Below, one piece after another: positions 34,164 through 43,599 of a stretch of 64,000 bases of DNA (positions within the stretch are counted from its first letter, which is position 1; the number at the start of each line of letters is the position of its first letter). A program made the translations under genes and the position numbers. The DNA is taken from the NCBI GenBank assembly GCA_019750135.1, contig JAIEOV010000009.1, positions 276,398 to 340,397 on the forward strand, read 5' to 3'. Below the pieces are notes generated by a model, which did no database searches, was not told where the DNA came from, and saw only the letters and a list, made by a program, of their open reading frames with translations. Source of the DNA: Reyranella sp. GTDB taxonomy: Bacteria > Pseudomonadota > Alphaproteobacteria > Reyranellales > Reyranellaceae.

Positions 34164-35632
34164 CGCGTTTCAACCAAGTACCCCATACTTCCTGCGCAAT
34201 CCCAGCCGCCTGGCGTCTTGTGCGCCCGCAACGTACTGTCCTGGGTCTTGCGCGAGAATTTCTTCGAGCAATACGGGCATTGATAGACATAGGTCGGTCC
34301 AAAACTTGTCGTCCGTGAAGGCCGACCGATGCCGCCGCCGAGACCACGCCCCAATCTCCGGCCCAGCCCGCCATCGAAACTTGAACCGAAGCCAACGGAT
34401 GATGACGAACCGCGCGAGGTCGCCGGGATCGATTGCGAACCGCTCGGTGTGAGCTCGATGGCGTATCTCGGCGAGAAGACGCGCGACGTGGACCGCGCGT
34501 TTCCGATGCGATCTGTTCGATAGGTGCGGTGGTCATTGCGCTCCATGTCGAACGCATGCAAGACGACTTGACCGGCTTGTGTCTGGCGCAGCGAGTAGGC
34601 TTCGATCTCCCGTGTCGTGCGCTCGCCGTTTGCCTTCTCGTAGTCAATTTCGACGGTGAGGCGGTTGGCAGCGGCAAAGCGTATGATTTCGACCGCGGAG
34701 GAAACCAGCCCCAGTCCCGACAATGTGCCGAGCGGCTGGCGCAGAACAACGTCACCTTCTGCCAGCGGGAACGCTGCCGGCATGACAGGCCGCAGGCCTC
34801 CGGCCAGCCAGGCGAAGAATTCCGGTAAAGCATCCCAGAAGGCTTGCAGCGGCGGGAGCGCCGGGAGCTGATGCGCGAGCATCGTCTGCCAGTCACCCGA
34901 CAGCTCTTCATAGAATGCCCTGATTGAATCGACTGTCGGCAACTGGATGCCTTTGTAGTCGCACTTGCGGCGCAGGACCCCGAGGATGGCATCGGGCGTC
35001 GGCTGGAAGTCGCCGTGACGAAACAGATTGATGACATCATAGAGGTCGCGCGGACGCGCGCGTTCGCCCAGCGCCCTCACCTTTTCGCCAAAAACCTCTT
35101 CGTAGGCATAGCACCGCGCGTGAATGCCGCCGTCCGGCTGATCGGAATACGGGTGCACGACAGGACGTTCGACCGGCGGCATGGCGATCACTTCGTCCGT
35201 CGTCAGGTCGAGCTTGATGCGCGGAAGGTCGCCGCCTCTGGGCGCGATCGGACCGCGATAGTAGATGCGGCCTTCGGCCGCCAGCTTGTTGCGGCGGTTC
35301 TTGAACACGTCGAACCGTAATCTGTCGGCGGGTATCTCAATGCCTGAGTGCTCGTATATCCACCCTGAGATGTCACCGAACACGCGGGCAAGGAAAGCAG
35401 CGTCGAGATGCGCGTCGCTGGTGATCGTGAAGTCGAGGTCTTCGGAGAAGCGGTAGGTTTCGAAGTAGCACTTCTTGAGACAGGTGCCGCCCTTGAATAC
35501 CCAATGCTCACCGAGTTCCGCATTGGCATGGATGCCTGCCAGCAACCATCCCAGCACGTAATCCTTTTCGACGACTTGAGGCTGCAGACCGAGATTTTGG
35601 GCAAGCTCCATGAGTTCGCGGCGTTCGATCAT
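34160..35632 (-). CDS. AbiEii/AbiGii-type nucleotidyltransferase toxin fused to WYL domain and C-terminal zinc finger
   Basis: VFKGGTCLKKCYFETYRFSEDLDFTI (AbiEii core); IRFAAANRLTVEIDYEKANGERTTREIEAYSLRQTQAGQVVLHAFDMERNDHRTYRTDRI (WYL); YQCPYCSKKFSRKTQDSTLRAHKTPGGWDCAG tail. Confidence 0.85.
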   Translation of the reverse strand: MIERRELMELAQNLGLQPQVVEKDYVLGWLLAGIHANAELGEHWVFKGGTCLKKCYFETYRFSEDLDFTITSDAHLDAAFLARVFGDISGWIYEHSGIEIPADRLRFDVFKNRRNKLAAEGRIYYRGPIAPRGGDLPRIKLDLTTDEVIAMPPVERPVVHPYSDQPDGGIHARCYAYEEVFGEKVRALGERARPRDLYDVINLFRHGDFQPTPDAILGVLRRKCDYKGIQLPTVDSIRAFYEELSGDWQTMLAHQLPALPPLQAFWDALPEFFAWLAGGLRPVMPAAFPLAEGDVVLRQPLGTLSGLGLVSSAVEIIRFAAANRLTVEIDYEKANGERTTREIEAYSLRQTQAGQVVLHAFDMERNDHRTYRTDRIGNARSTSRVFSPRYAIELTPSGSQSIPATSRGSSSSVGFGSSFDGGLGRRLGRGLGGGIGRPSRTTSFGPTYVYQCPYCSKKFSRKTQDSTLRAHKTPGGWDCAGSMGYLVETR

Positions 35633-36462
35633 GAAGGCCGCTCCGTCCTGGCCCGCCGCGCCTGCGACCATGTTTCTGGAATCCAGAGACGCCACCCGCG
35701 GACGAGCCGGGGCGATTTTATGGTCGGATCAAGCTTGGCATTGCCCTGCGTCATTAGTTCACGACAAGCATCGACCAATAATTTCTGTTCTGGCATTGTC
35801 TCCGCGAGAAATCCCATGCGCTTGAACACTGCGCCGTTGCCGAGTTTGTCGGCATAGGCAATCAGCGTCTCAGCATTGGCGTCCTTGTGCTTGAAATACG
35901 CTTCGAAGCAATCCGCCACATGCCGGATGCCGCCGCCCGCGGCGGGGTCGGCCAGCATGTCGATCGTTGTCCGATGCACATCAGAAATCTGGACCTTGGT
36001 TTGGCCGCGCCAGATGCTGCGTGTGCCAAAGAATGCCTCAGGGCGAATGTGCCGGAGCAAAAAGGTGATGCCGTGGACTTCGTGTTTGCGCGATCTGATC
36101 GCCTTGGTCGTGAAGACGAGCGTGTCGCGGAAAAGCTGTTCGGTGAGGTCCCAATGTTCGGCGGCGCTCCAGCCGCCCACATAGGCCGTGCCGAAAAGGG
36201 ACGGCACGAGTATCCATGGATCTTCGAGTACCTGTTCAGTCGCACGGGCGTCGAGCGGGATCGCGACATAGAGGCCGTGGCCGACACGCTGCAGCCAGCG
36301 CTGCGCGTGCCACCGCGCGAGCATCTTGGATGCGCCCTTCCGGTCCATCCGCAGTGCTCTCATAGCGTCTTCGACCCTCACGAGGTGCCCCGCCTGGCCC
36401 AGGACGGCGGCCAAGCGGGCGCGAGGGCCCCTCTGGCCGGTTTGATATAGCTCGGCTGCCAT
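35629..36462 (-). CDS. AbiEi-type antitoxin / wHTH transcriptional regulator
   Basis: RARLAAVLGQAGHLVRVEDAMRALRMDRKGASKMLARWHAQRWLQRVGHGLYVAIP; ATGA overlap with the AbiEii gene. Confidence 0.85.
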   Translation of the reverse strand: MAAELYQTGQRGPRARLAAVLGQAGHLVRVEDAMRALRMDRKGASKMLARWHAQRWLQRVGHGLYVAIPLDARATEQVLEDPWILVPSLFGTAYVGGWSAAEHWDLTEQLFRDTLVFTTKAIRSRKHEVHGITFLLRHIRPEAFFGTRSIWRGQTKVQISDVHRTTIDMLADPAAGGGIRHVADCFEAYFKHKDANAETLIAYADKLGNGAVFKRMGFLAETMPEQKLLVDACRELMTQGNAKLDPTIKSPRLVRGWRLWIPETWSQARRARTERPS

Positions 36463-36474
36463 TGTTCTCTAATA

Positions 36475-36566
36475 ACGTGAATTCCTTCATTCTAACTATA
36501 CCGTATGAACGCAGGGGTTGTGCACAATATTATATTCCAAGCGTTCAAATTCACGTAATTCGTGAA
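36475..36566. promoter_or_regulatory. Candidate AbiE operator: inverted repeats in AT-rich leader
   Basis: ACGTGAATT at 36475..36483 is the reverse complement of AATTCACGT at 36548..36556; TTCACG-TAATT-CGTGAA at 36550..36566. Confidence 0.5.
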
Positions 36567-36741
36567 CTTGAACGTTCGAATTATATCATAAAAAGACGAA
36601 CGATTTCAATGAGTTGACCGCCTAGCCGTCGCGGGCAATCCGGCGCCACGGCGACCGCCATTTCTCGGGAGCGGCTAGATCCCCAACATCTCTGCTCGCC
36701 AGGTCGCACGTCCTGTGCCCGCTACGCCGATCCCTCTTGGC

Positions 36742-38730
36742 TTATAACCCCAACCCCCGGCTTCGCCCGAACGACCAATCCACATCGCCGCTGGGCATGG
36801 CGACGCCGGAGACGGGGCGGCCGATATGCTGTTCGAGCGCGGGCCGCCACGGAACGAGGCTGAAGCCGAGGCCGTCATCGATCATGGCGAACCGGCCGCT
36901 GGCAAGCTGGGTTGAGCCGACAAGCTGGCCCACGACGTGATTGCCAGGAATGGCGGGCCGCCATTCCCGCCCCCGCTCGGCGGCGAGCGCCTTGCCGGCG
37001 CGCTCGATGTCGCGGATCTCAAGCCGCTGGACCAGGTCTTTGGGAGCCCGGATCCGGCCGCCGCCAAGGTCCGTGGCATAGCCCTTACCGGCAAGCCATT
37101 GCCGACGTCTGGCTAACGCCGTGCTCACTTCCTGGCCGAAGCCCTCGTCCGCCAGAGCGGTGCGCTGCCGGGACACCAGCTCGCGGTCTGACCGCGCGGG
37201 TAGGTCGGTCGGGATACGCCACCGGTCCACGTCGATCCGCTCGACATGGCCCGCCCGGCGCAACGCCTCCAGGCGCCGAACATGGGATCGGACGTAGGCC
37301 GCGGGATCGCCACCCAGGCGCTCGATGGCGCCGACGGCCTGCTCCAGATGCTCGGATGGGCGATAGATGCCTTCCTTTCCGGCCATGGCCAGGATGTTGC
37401 GGTCCGAGGCGCGCGAGCCAGCAGGCGCCGCGCCGGCTGCCACGCCCCGCTGGACCTCCTCGGCTCGGGCCGGGTCCATCTCGAGGTGATGGACACGCCC
37501 GTCCACGCCGTCGATGACGAGCCGCACCCGCTCGCCCATCTCGTCGCCGCCCAGGCCCTTGTCGAGCACCCGGCCGACGATGGACTCCGTTGGCTCTCGC
37601 CCGTGGAGGACGTAGCGCCCGATAGCCCGTTGCTCAGCTAGGCCCTCGCGATCGAGCGCCCGGTGCATGGCCTTGATGAGGTCGCCGCGCTCGCCCATCT
37701 CCCACAAGGCGGGCTCGGCCTGGGGCGACACCGTCCAGCGGCCGGTTTCGACTTCAGTGGCGAGGCCCATGCGCTCCAACTTGCGCGCCCGCTGGATCAG
37801 CAGGGCCCGGTTCTGCCAGAGGCTGTCCAGCATGTCCCTGTCTGGCCGCAGGTCGGCGAACTCGTTGCGGCTCCGCTGCTCAGCGATCAGCATGCGGTCC
37901 AACCGCGTGAAGCGATCGGCATCGACCTCCCGGTCCAAGCTGCGCGTGACCTCCTGCTCGGCCTGCCGGCCGAGCTCTTGGGTGACGACATCGCTCGCCG
38001 CTCCCGGATGCCGTGGGCGATGTAGTCGCCGGCGATGTTGAGGGTCTTGCCGTCGTCGGTCATGGAGAATGATGTGGGTGTGGGGATGACCGGTGTTGTG
38101 GTGATCGACCGCGATCCAGTCGCGCCTGGTGCCGAGATCGGCTTCCATCTGCCTCATCAGATCGCGCGTTGTGGCGCGCGGATCGGAGACTTCGACGCCG
38201 TCCTCCGCCAACACGATGAAGCGGAACTGGTGACGGTCTTCACGGCCACGTTAGACGAAGGCTCGGCCATCCTTTAGATCGCGTTCAGCCGAGTAGACTC
38301 CCTTTTCGCCGTCCTTCGTCACGCTGTCGCGTTGGAGATAGCGCAGGTGCGCGTCTACCGCCTTGGCGCTGACGAAAGCACGCCCGCGCGCTGCCCCATC
38401 TTGGGGGTTGAGCTTCACGACCCGGGCCTTGACCGCGACGCGCCGCGACCACGTACGGACCGCTCCGTCCCGGCTCCAGGGGCTCCGATTCTTCAGCGCC
38501 ACCGCCACCGCCGCGCCACGACCACGCGCATTGAACCGGCCGCTTCCCTTCCCGGTCCCGTTCAGGCGGGTGGGGTCGCCGCCGGCCCGGCGAATAGCCT
38601 GCTGGATCTGTCCCGTGAAGCTGGTCGGACGGGCGCGGACCCCACGCGCGCGGCGTCCGCCAAGTCGCTCACTACTCAGATCGCGGATCTTGCCGGGACG
38701 GAGTCGAAAGTCATCGTCATCGCGTGCCAT
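36742..38730 (-). pseudogene. RlxS/VirD2-like relaxase (DUF3363 type), decayed
   Basis: N-terminus MARDDDDFRLRPGKIRDL...GRAFV* (stop at about 38248..38250); reading resumes RGREDRHQFRF...VDHHNTGHPHTHIIL; two compensating indels follow. Confidence 0.8.
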
Positions 38731-38812
38731 GGCATGACGATGGAAGCCGCGCGAAAGCCCGCAAAAGGCTGACTGCACGCGCCGTCGTGCAGAGTGACGT
38801 TGCCCCCAACTT

Positions 38813-39000
38813 TTATCCAGGTGCAACTGGAGTCTGGCGCTGCTCGGTTTGGTCGGTGGTAAGGGGCCAAGGCGCGAAGCCTTTCGCGAGCGCAGCGCCT
38901 TGGCCCCGTTGCGTCGAGAGCTGCTCGGCATAGGCGGCGGGCGTCAGCCAGCCGATGCGCGAATGGGGGCGCACGGTGTTGTACAACAGGGTTTTGAGAA
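38813..39000 (-). pseudogene. IS3-family transposase C-terminal remnant
   Basis: LLYNTVRPHSRIGWLTPAAYAEQLSTQRGQGAALAKGFAPW. Confidence 0.7.
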
Positions 39001-39037
39001 CGCCCACGGGACTGGCTTTCGTGAGCTTTTGTATCGA

Positions 39038-39345
39038 TGGCATCCGTGGTTTGGTCTTCGCGTTTGCATCCATGGGACGATCGACAAGGCCGGTGGTGTT
39101 GTTTTCCGTTGCACGCTGAGCGGGTCTGACGCGGATCGCTGGCTGGAGGTCCCAGCGTGGATGTTCGATCACACCGCTTGCGCGGGCCGGGCGACGCTTT
39201 CGACGAGCCCATTTGTCGACATGGCGGCGCTGTCGGCCTTGGGGAAGCTTCTGGCGGATCTGCTCAAGGCGCGCCCTGCATCATCGAATGCGCCGCTTTC
39301 CGGCGCATCATGTGCCTCTCGCGAGCAGAATCGGGGAGAGGCCCA
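39038..39345 (+). CDS. Small accessory protein, DUF5372-like fragment
   Basis: WHPWFGLRVCIHGTIDKAGGVVFRCTLSGSDADRWLEVPAWMFDHTACAGRATLSTSPFVDMAALSALGKLL; N-terminus not clear. Confidence 0.35.
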
Positions 39346-39590
39346 TGTCAGGGAAGACAGCATCCTGCCGGGCGGCGGCACGGCAGAGCCGGACCAAGTA
39401 CGGTCGGCGGCGCAAGCCAGAGCAGATGGATCTGTTCGGAAGCGGCCAGTCCAGCGTCGTGATCGGCGCGCCGGCGTGGCCGGAACTGCCGGCGGAGACG
39501 CAGCGTGCGCTGATCAGGCTGATGGCGCAGCTGCTTCTGGAACATGCGGACGAGAGCCCAGCCATGACGGGGGCCGGTCATGATCTCTGA
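39345..39590 (+). CDS. Small protein upstream of recombinase
   Basis: MSGKTASCRAAARQSRTKYGRRRKPEQMDLFGSGQ...; overlaps recombinase start at 39580. Confidence 0.45.
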   Translation: MSGKTASCRAAARQSRTKYGRRRKPEQMDLFGSGQSSVVIGAPAWPELPAETQRALIRLMAQLLLEHADESPAMTGAGHDL

Positions 39591-41647
39591 GAAGATCCGC
39601 CCCCATCATCTGGAGCGCAAGGCGCAGCTCTATGTCCGCCAATCGTCAGTCCATCAGGTGCAGCACAATCGCGAGAGCGGCGCGCTGCAATATGCCATGC
39701 AGGGTCGTCTGAGAGCGCTCGGGTGGTCTGCGATCGAGGTCATCGATGATGATCTTGGCCGTTCGGCAGCGGGCGGCGTCCAGCGCGCCGGCTTCGAGTG
39801 CATGGTGGCGGAGGTGTGCCTCGGCAAGGTCGGCGCAGTATGCGCGCGGGAAGTCTCGCGCTTCGCCCGTAACAGCCGGGACTGGCAGCAGCTGATCGAG
39901 ATGTGCCGCGTGGTCGACACTGTGCTGATCGACCAGGAGACAGTATACGCACCGCGCCAGGGCAATGATCGGCTGCTGCTCGGCCTGAAGGTAGCCTCAA
40001 CGAGTACGAACTCGATCTCTTGCGCCAGCGCTCGCTCTCGGCCCGCCACGAGAAGGCGCGCCGCGGAGAGCTCGTCGTCGGGGCGCCGGTGGGTTTCGTG
40101 AAGGTCGGCGATCGCTACGAGAAGGATCCAGACCAGCGTGTGCAGCAAGCCATCACGCTGGTTTTCGACAAGGTTCAGGAACTGGGCAGTGCCCGTCAGG
40201 CGTTGCTGTGGTTCCTCGAGCATGATCTTGATCTGCCGGTGAAGCGGAGTAACGGTGACATCGCCTGGCGGCGGCCCAACTATGCCTCGATCCACCGGAT
40301 GATCGAGAACCCGATCTACGGCGGCGCCTATGCCTATGGTAAGACGGCAGTGGCGGCGGGCCATGGCGCTGCGGGCGTCGGCGTGAAGATCCGCCGCAAG
40401 GCGCGCAGCGAATGGCTGGCGCTGATGCCGAACGCGCATGAGGGCTATGTCAGCTGGGAGAAGTCCGAGGCGATCCGGATAATGGTCAGCAACAACGTCC
40501 CCACCAGCCGCCATCACGGGGCGCCCAAGCACGGCGATGCTTTGCTGGCCGGCCTGATCCGGTGCCGTCGTTGTGGACGCAAGCTGACGCTCCGATACTC
40601 CGGTTGAAGCACTCGATCCCACGCTACAGCTGCAGCCGGGGCTGGATGGACAATGGCGAGCCGCGGTGCATCACCTTTGGCGGTCTGCGCGTCGACGATA
40701 CCATCGAAGATGCAGTTCTCGGTGTTGTCGGTCCCGGTGCCATCGCAGCCGCGGTGGCCGCCGAGCAGGAAGGAGACCAGCGGCGGGACCAGGTGCGGGC
40801 GGCTCTTCTGCGCGATCTCGAGGCCGCGCGTTACACGGCCGATCGCGCCTTCCGCCAATACGATGCAACCGACCCCGCGAACCGCCTCGTGGCCGGCGAG
40901 CTTGAAGCACGCTGGAACAAGGCGCTTGCCCGTGTCGCGGAGGTCGAGAGCAAGATCGCCGCGCTCGACGCAGCGCGACCAATACCTGCTCGCGATCCGG
41001 CGTCACTGGCAACGCTCGCGACGGACCTCGAGACCATTTGGTCCGCGCCAACGACGGATGCGCGACTGAAGAAACGTATCGTGCGCACCCTGATCCAGGA
41101 GGTCGTTGCCGACATCGATCCGGAAGCCGCAGAGATCATTCTCGTGGTTCACTGGATCGGCGGTGTGCACAGCGAGATACGCCTGCCCAGGCGGCGGCGC
41201 GGGCAACGCAACGGCACCTCCGCCGACATCATTGCCGCTGTGCGCACGCTGGCCTTGATCGCCAATGACGATCTCATCGCCGGCATTCTGAACCGCAACG
41301 GGGTCGTCACAGGCAACGGCAATCGCTGGACACGCGAGCGCGTTACTTCGCTGCGATCTCACCACTGCATCCCGGTGTACAAAGCCGCCCCCGATAACAT
41401 CGAGCCGTGGCTAAACCTCAGCACGGCAGCGCATCTTCTCAAGATCGCACCAAAGACGCTCAGGCTGGCGGCGGAAGCTGGCGAGATTGCCGCCGTCCAC
41501 CCCTTGCCGGATGGTCCCTGGATCTTCAGCCGCGCCGCTCTCTCATCGTCAGCAGCGCGCGTTATCGCGGAACACGCCCGGCACAATCCTAAATACCCCA
41601 CGGGATCGCATCCCGATCAGCAAAACCTATTCTCTTCAACCACATAG
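39580..41647 (+). pseudogene. Serine recombinase split by two frameshifts; C-terminal HTH
   Basis: Three ORFs in order: KAQLYVRQSSVHQVQHNRESG...NDRLLLGLK / [25 protein letters not shown]...LRYSG* / KHSIPRYSCSRGWMDNGEPRCITFGGLRVDD... Confidence 0.85.
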
Positions 41648-41900
41648 ACAGATGGGTGTTCAGATGCATGGTTGTAGTGCCGGCGCCAGGCCTCGATCAC
41701 GACCTTGGCCTCGACCCGCGAGCGGAACCATTCGAGGCCAGGCACTCGTCGCGGAACTTGCCGTTGAAGCTCTCGGTGGCACCGTTCTGCCACGGCTTGC
41801 CGGGATCGATCAGGACGATCTCGATGCCCTGCTCGACGATCCACTCGAGCAGTGCCCGCGCGACGTGTGTGTCGGCTTCCCGTTCTTGAAGTAAATGACG
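41640..41900 (-). pseudogene. IS3-family transposase remnant (DDE core, frameshifted)
   Basis: EWIVEQGIEIVLIDPGKPWQNGATESFNGKFRDECL then in another frame EWFRSRVEAKVVIEAWRRHYN. Confidence 0.8.
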
Positions 41901-42202
41901 ATGTTCTCGGGTCCGTAGGACTGGCCTTCGATGCGGACTTCGCCGTGCTCGATCAGCTTTGCCATGAAGTCGCTCTTGGCGAGCACGCGGCAACCGCGTT
42001 CAACGAAAAGCCGCTGGAACTCGGGCATCCGCTCTATTTGCAAGCCGTGGGCGTGGCAGTTGTAGGTCTTGTCCCGGTCTATGATCTGAAGCCGGTGCCC
42101 GCCCATAGTGATCAACTGCTCCCAGGCAGCCGCGAATTGGCTCGGATACTCGATCACCATAACCGCATCGATGTCCTTCTGAAGTTCTGGATCACCATTC
42201 AT
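41895..42202 (-). pseudogene. Hypothetical gene (NCHAHGL motif) truncated by the IS3 remnant
   Basis: MNGDPELQKDIDAVMVIEYPSQFAAAWEQLITMGGHRLQIIDRDKTYNCHAHGLQIERMPEFQRLFVERG... Confidence 0.5.
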
Positions 42203-42364
42203 GTTGAATCCTTCCCGAGACATCGCGTCAGAACGGAATGTCATCAATCTAGAGGGGTCGGCACAGGTGCATCGCCCGGCAACGGGAGGTTGGTCACGAC
42301 GAACAGGTTCACGATGTCCTCCCGGTCCATGAAGAGGACTTGGCTCCGCTCCTCGCAGCCAACG

Positions 42365-42685
42365 TCAGCTCGCTTGGCGCAAAGCCACCGGTTCGTCGTC
42401 GAATCCCTTGCGGCATTCCTCGCGTAGGAATTCCACTACTGCGGTGAGTTGGCGGTGATTGGCACGGCAGATTACTTCCCGGCCGACCTTCTCTTGGGAA
42501 ACCAGCCCAGCTCTGACCAGGCCGCCGAGATGGAAGGCCAAGGTCGATGGCGCCGCACCGAGACGAGCCTGGATGTCGCTGATGATCATGCCGTCGAGAC
42601 CAGCCCTCACGAGCAGCCGGTAGATGTCGAGCCGGGTCAGGTTGCCCAGCTCAGCCAGGCATTGCGCGGCGAGTTTGCGGTTCAC
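42365..42685 (-). CDS. ArsR family transcriptional regulator
   Basis: CLAELGNLTRLDIYRLLVRAGLDGMIISDIQARLGAAPSTLAFHLGGLVRAGLVSQEKVGREVICRAN. Confidence 0.88.
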   Translation of the reverse strand: MNRKLAAQCLAELGNLTRLDIYRLLVRAGLDGMIISDIQARLGAAPSTLAFHLGGLVRAGLVSQEKVGREVICRANHRQLTAVVEFLREECRKGFDDEPVALRQAS

Positions 42686-42807
42686 CGGGCGAACATATCG
42701 GAATGCAATGGTGAAAACAACTACATTCCTAGTTTTATCACTATGTCGTGGAGTGCCAAGTCATACCCTTGGCCGTTCCTCGCCTTGGAATACTTCCAGG
42801 ATGGGAA

Positions 42808-43245
42808 CTATCCAGCCTGCGCTAGCGTCTCGAGAAGTGGACAGGCGGGCATCGTCCCTCGGGCGCACGCCTTCACCATGCTGGCTAGAACTCCTTCCAT
42901 GCGCTGAAGATCGGCGATCTTTGCGCGGACCTCGTCGAGATGGTGGGTAGCGATGTCATGTACTCGACGGCACGATCTGGACTTCTGATCGGCCAGATCC
43001 AGCAGCCGTCGAACCTCATCGAGAGAAAAGCCGAGATTGCGCGCGCGACGAATGAAGCAGAGACGATCGGAATCACTCGATCGATAAAGGCGATACCCTC
43101 CGGCAGTCCGCTCGGGCTTCGGCAGGAGGCCAGTGCGCTCGTAGTAGCGGATGGTTTCGATGTTCACACCGCAGCGCACGGACAGGGCGCCAATTGAGAA
43201 GCACTCTTCCGCAGGGCGTGCTGCCCGGCTTGACCACCTGTCCAT
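42808..43245 (-). CDS. MerR family transcriptional regulator (metal-responsive type)
   Basis: FSIGALSVRCGVNIETIRYYERTGLLPKPERTAGGYRLYRSSDSDRLCFIRRARNLGFSLDEVRRLLDL; C-terminal CARGTMPACPLLETL. Confidence 0.88.
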   Translation of the reverse strand: MDRWSSRAARPAEECFSIGALSVRCGVNIETIRYYERTGLLPKPERTAGGYRLYRSSDSDRLCFIRRARNLGFSLDEVRRLLDLADQKSRSCRRVHDIATHHLDEVRAKIADLQRMEGVLASMVKACARGTMPACPLLETLAQAG

Positions 43246-43599
43246 CTTCATCGCCATGCTTGCCTTCACCGTGGACACCATGTCCGATTGATCCGGGCTC
43301 TGTTCCAAAACGCCGCCATATAGCGTGGCGAGCACCCTCTCGCGCTCCCCGCACCCCAAGGCAGTAGCCGCGACGGCGGTCTAAGCACCGCTTACAGACG
43401 AAGCGTTCACCAAGACGAAGGTTTGCCTCGGCGGCGCGCGCGTGCCGGAGTGGCCGGCTCGCAGGCTCATGCGGGCGCGACAGCGAAATCGCCCCGCCAC
43501 ATGCATTGTCGCTTGACACGAGGTCGTCAGACGGGCGACGAGAATGCGAATTATTACCACTAACACTCGGCAGCCCTGACATGGACTTCTCCGGCATTT

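Noticed and set aside
39991-40605. Programmed frameshifting in the recombinase
   Set aside because: No obvious slippery heptamer at either site and two lesions in one gene; decay or sequencing error is simpler.
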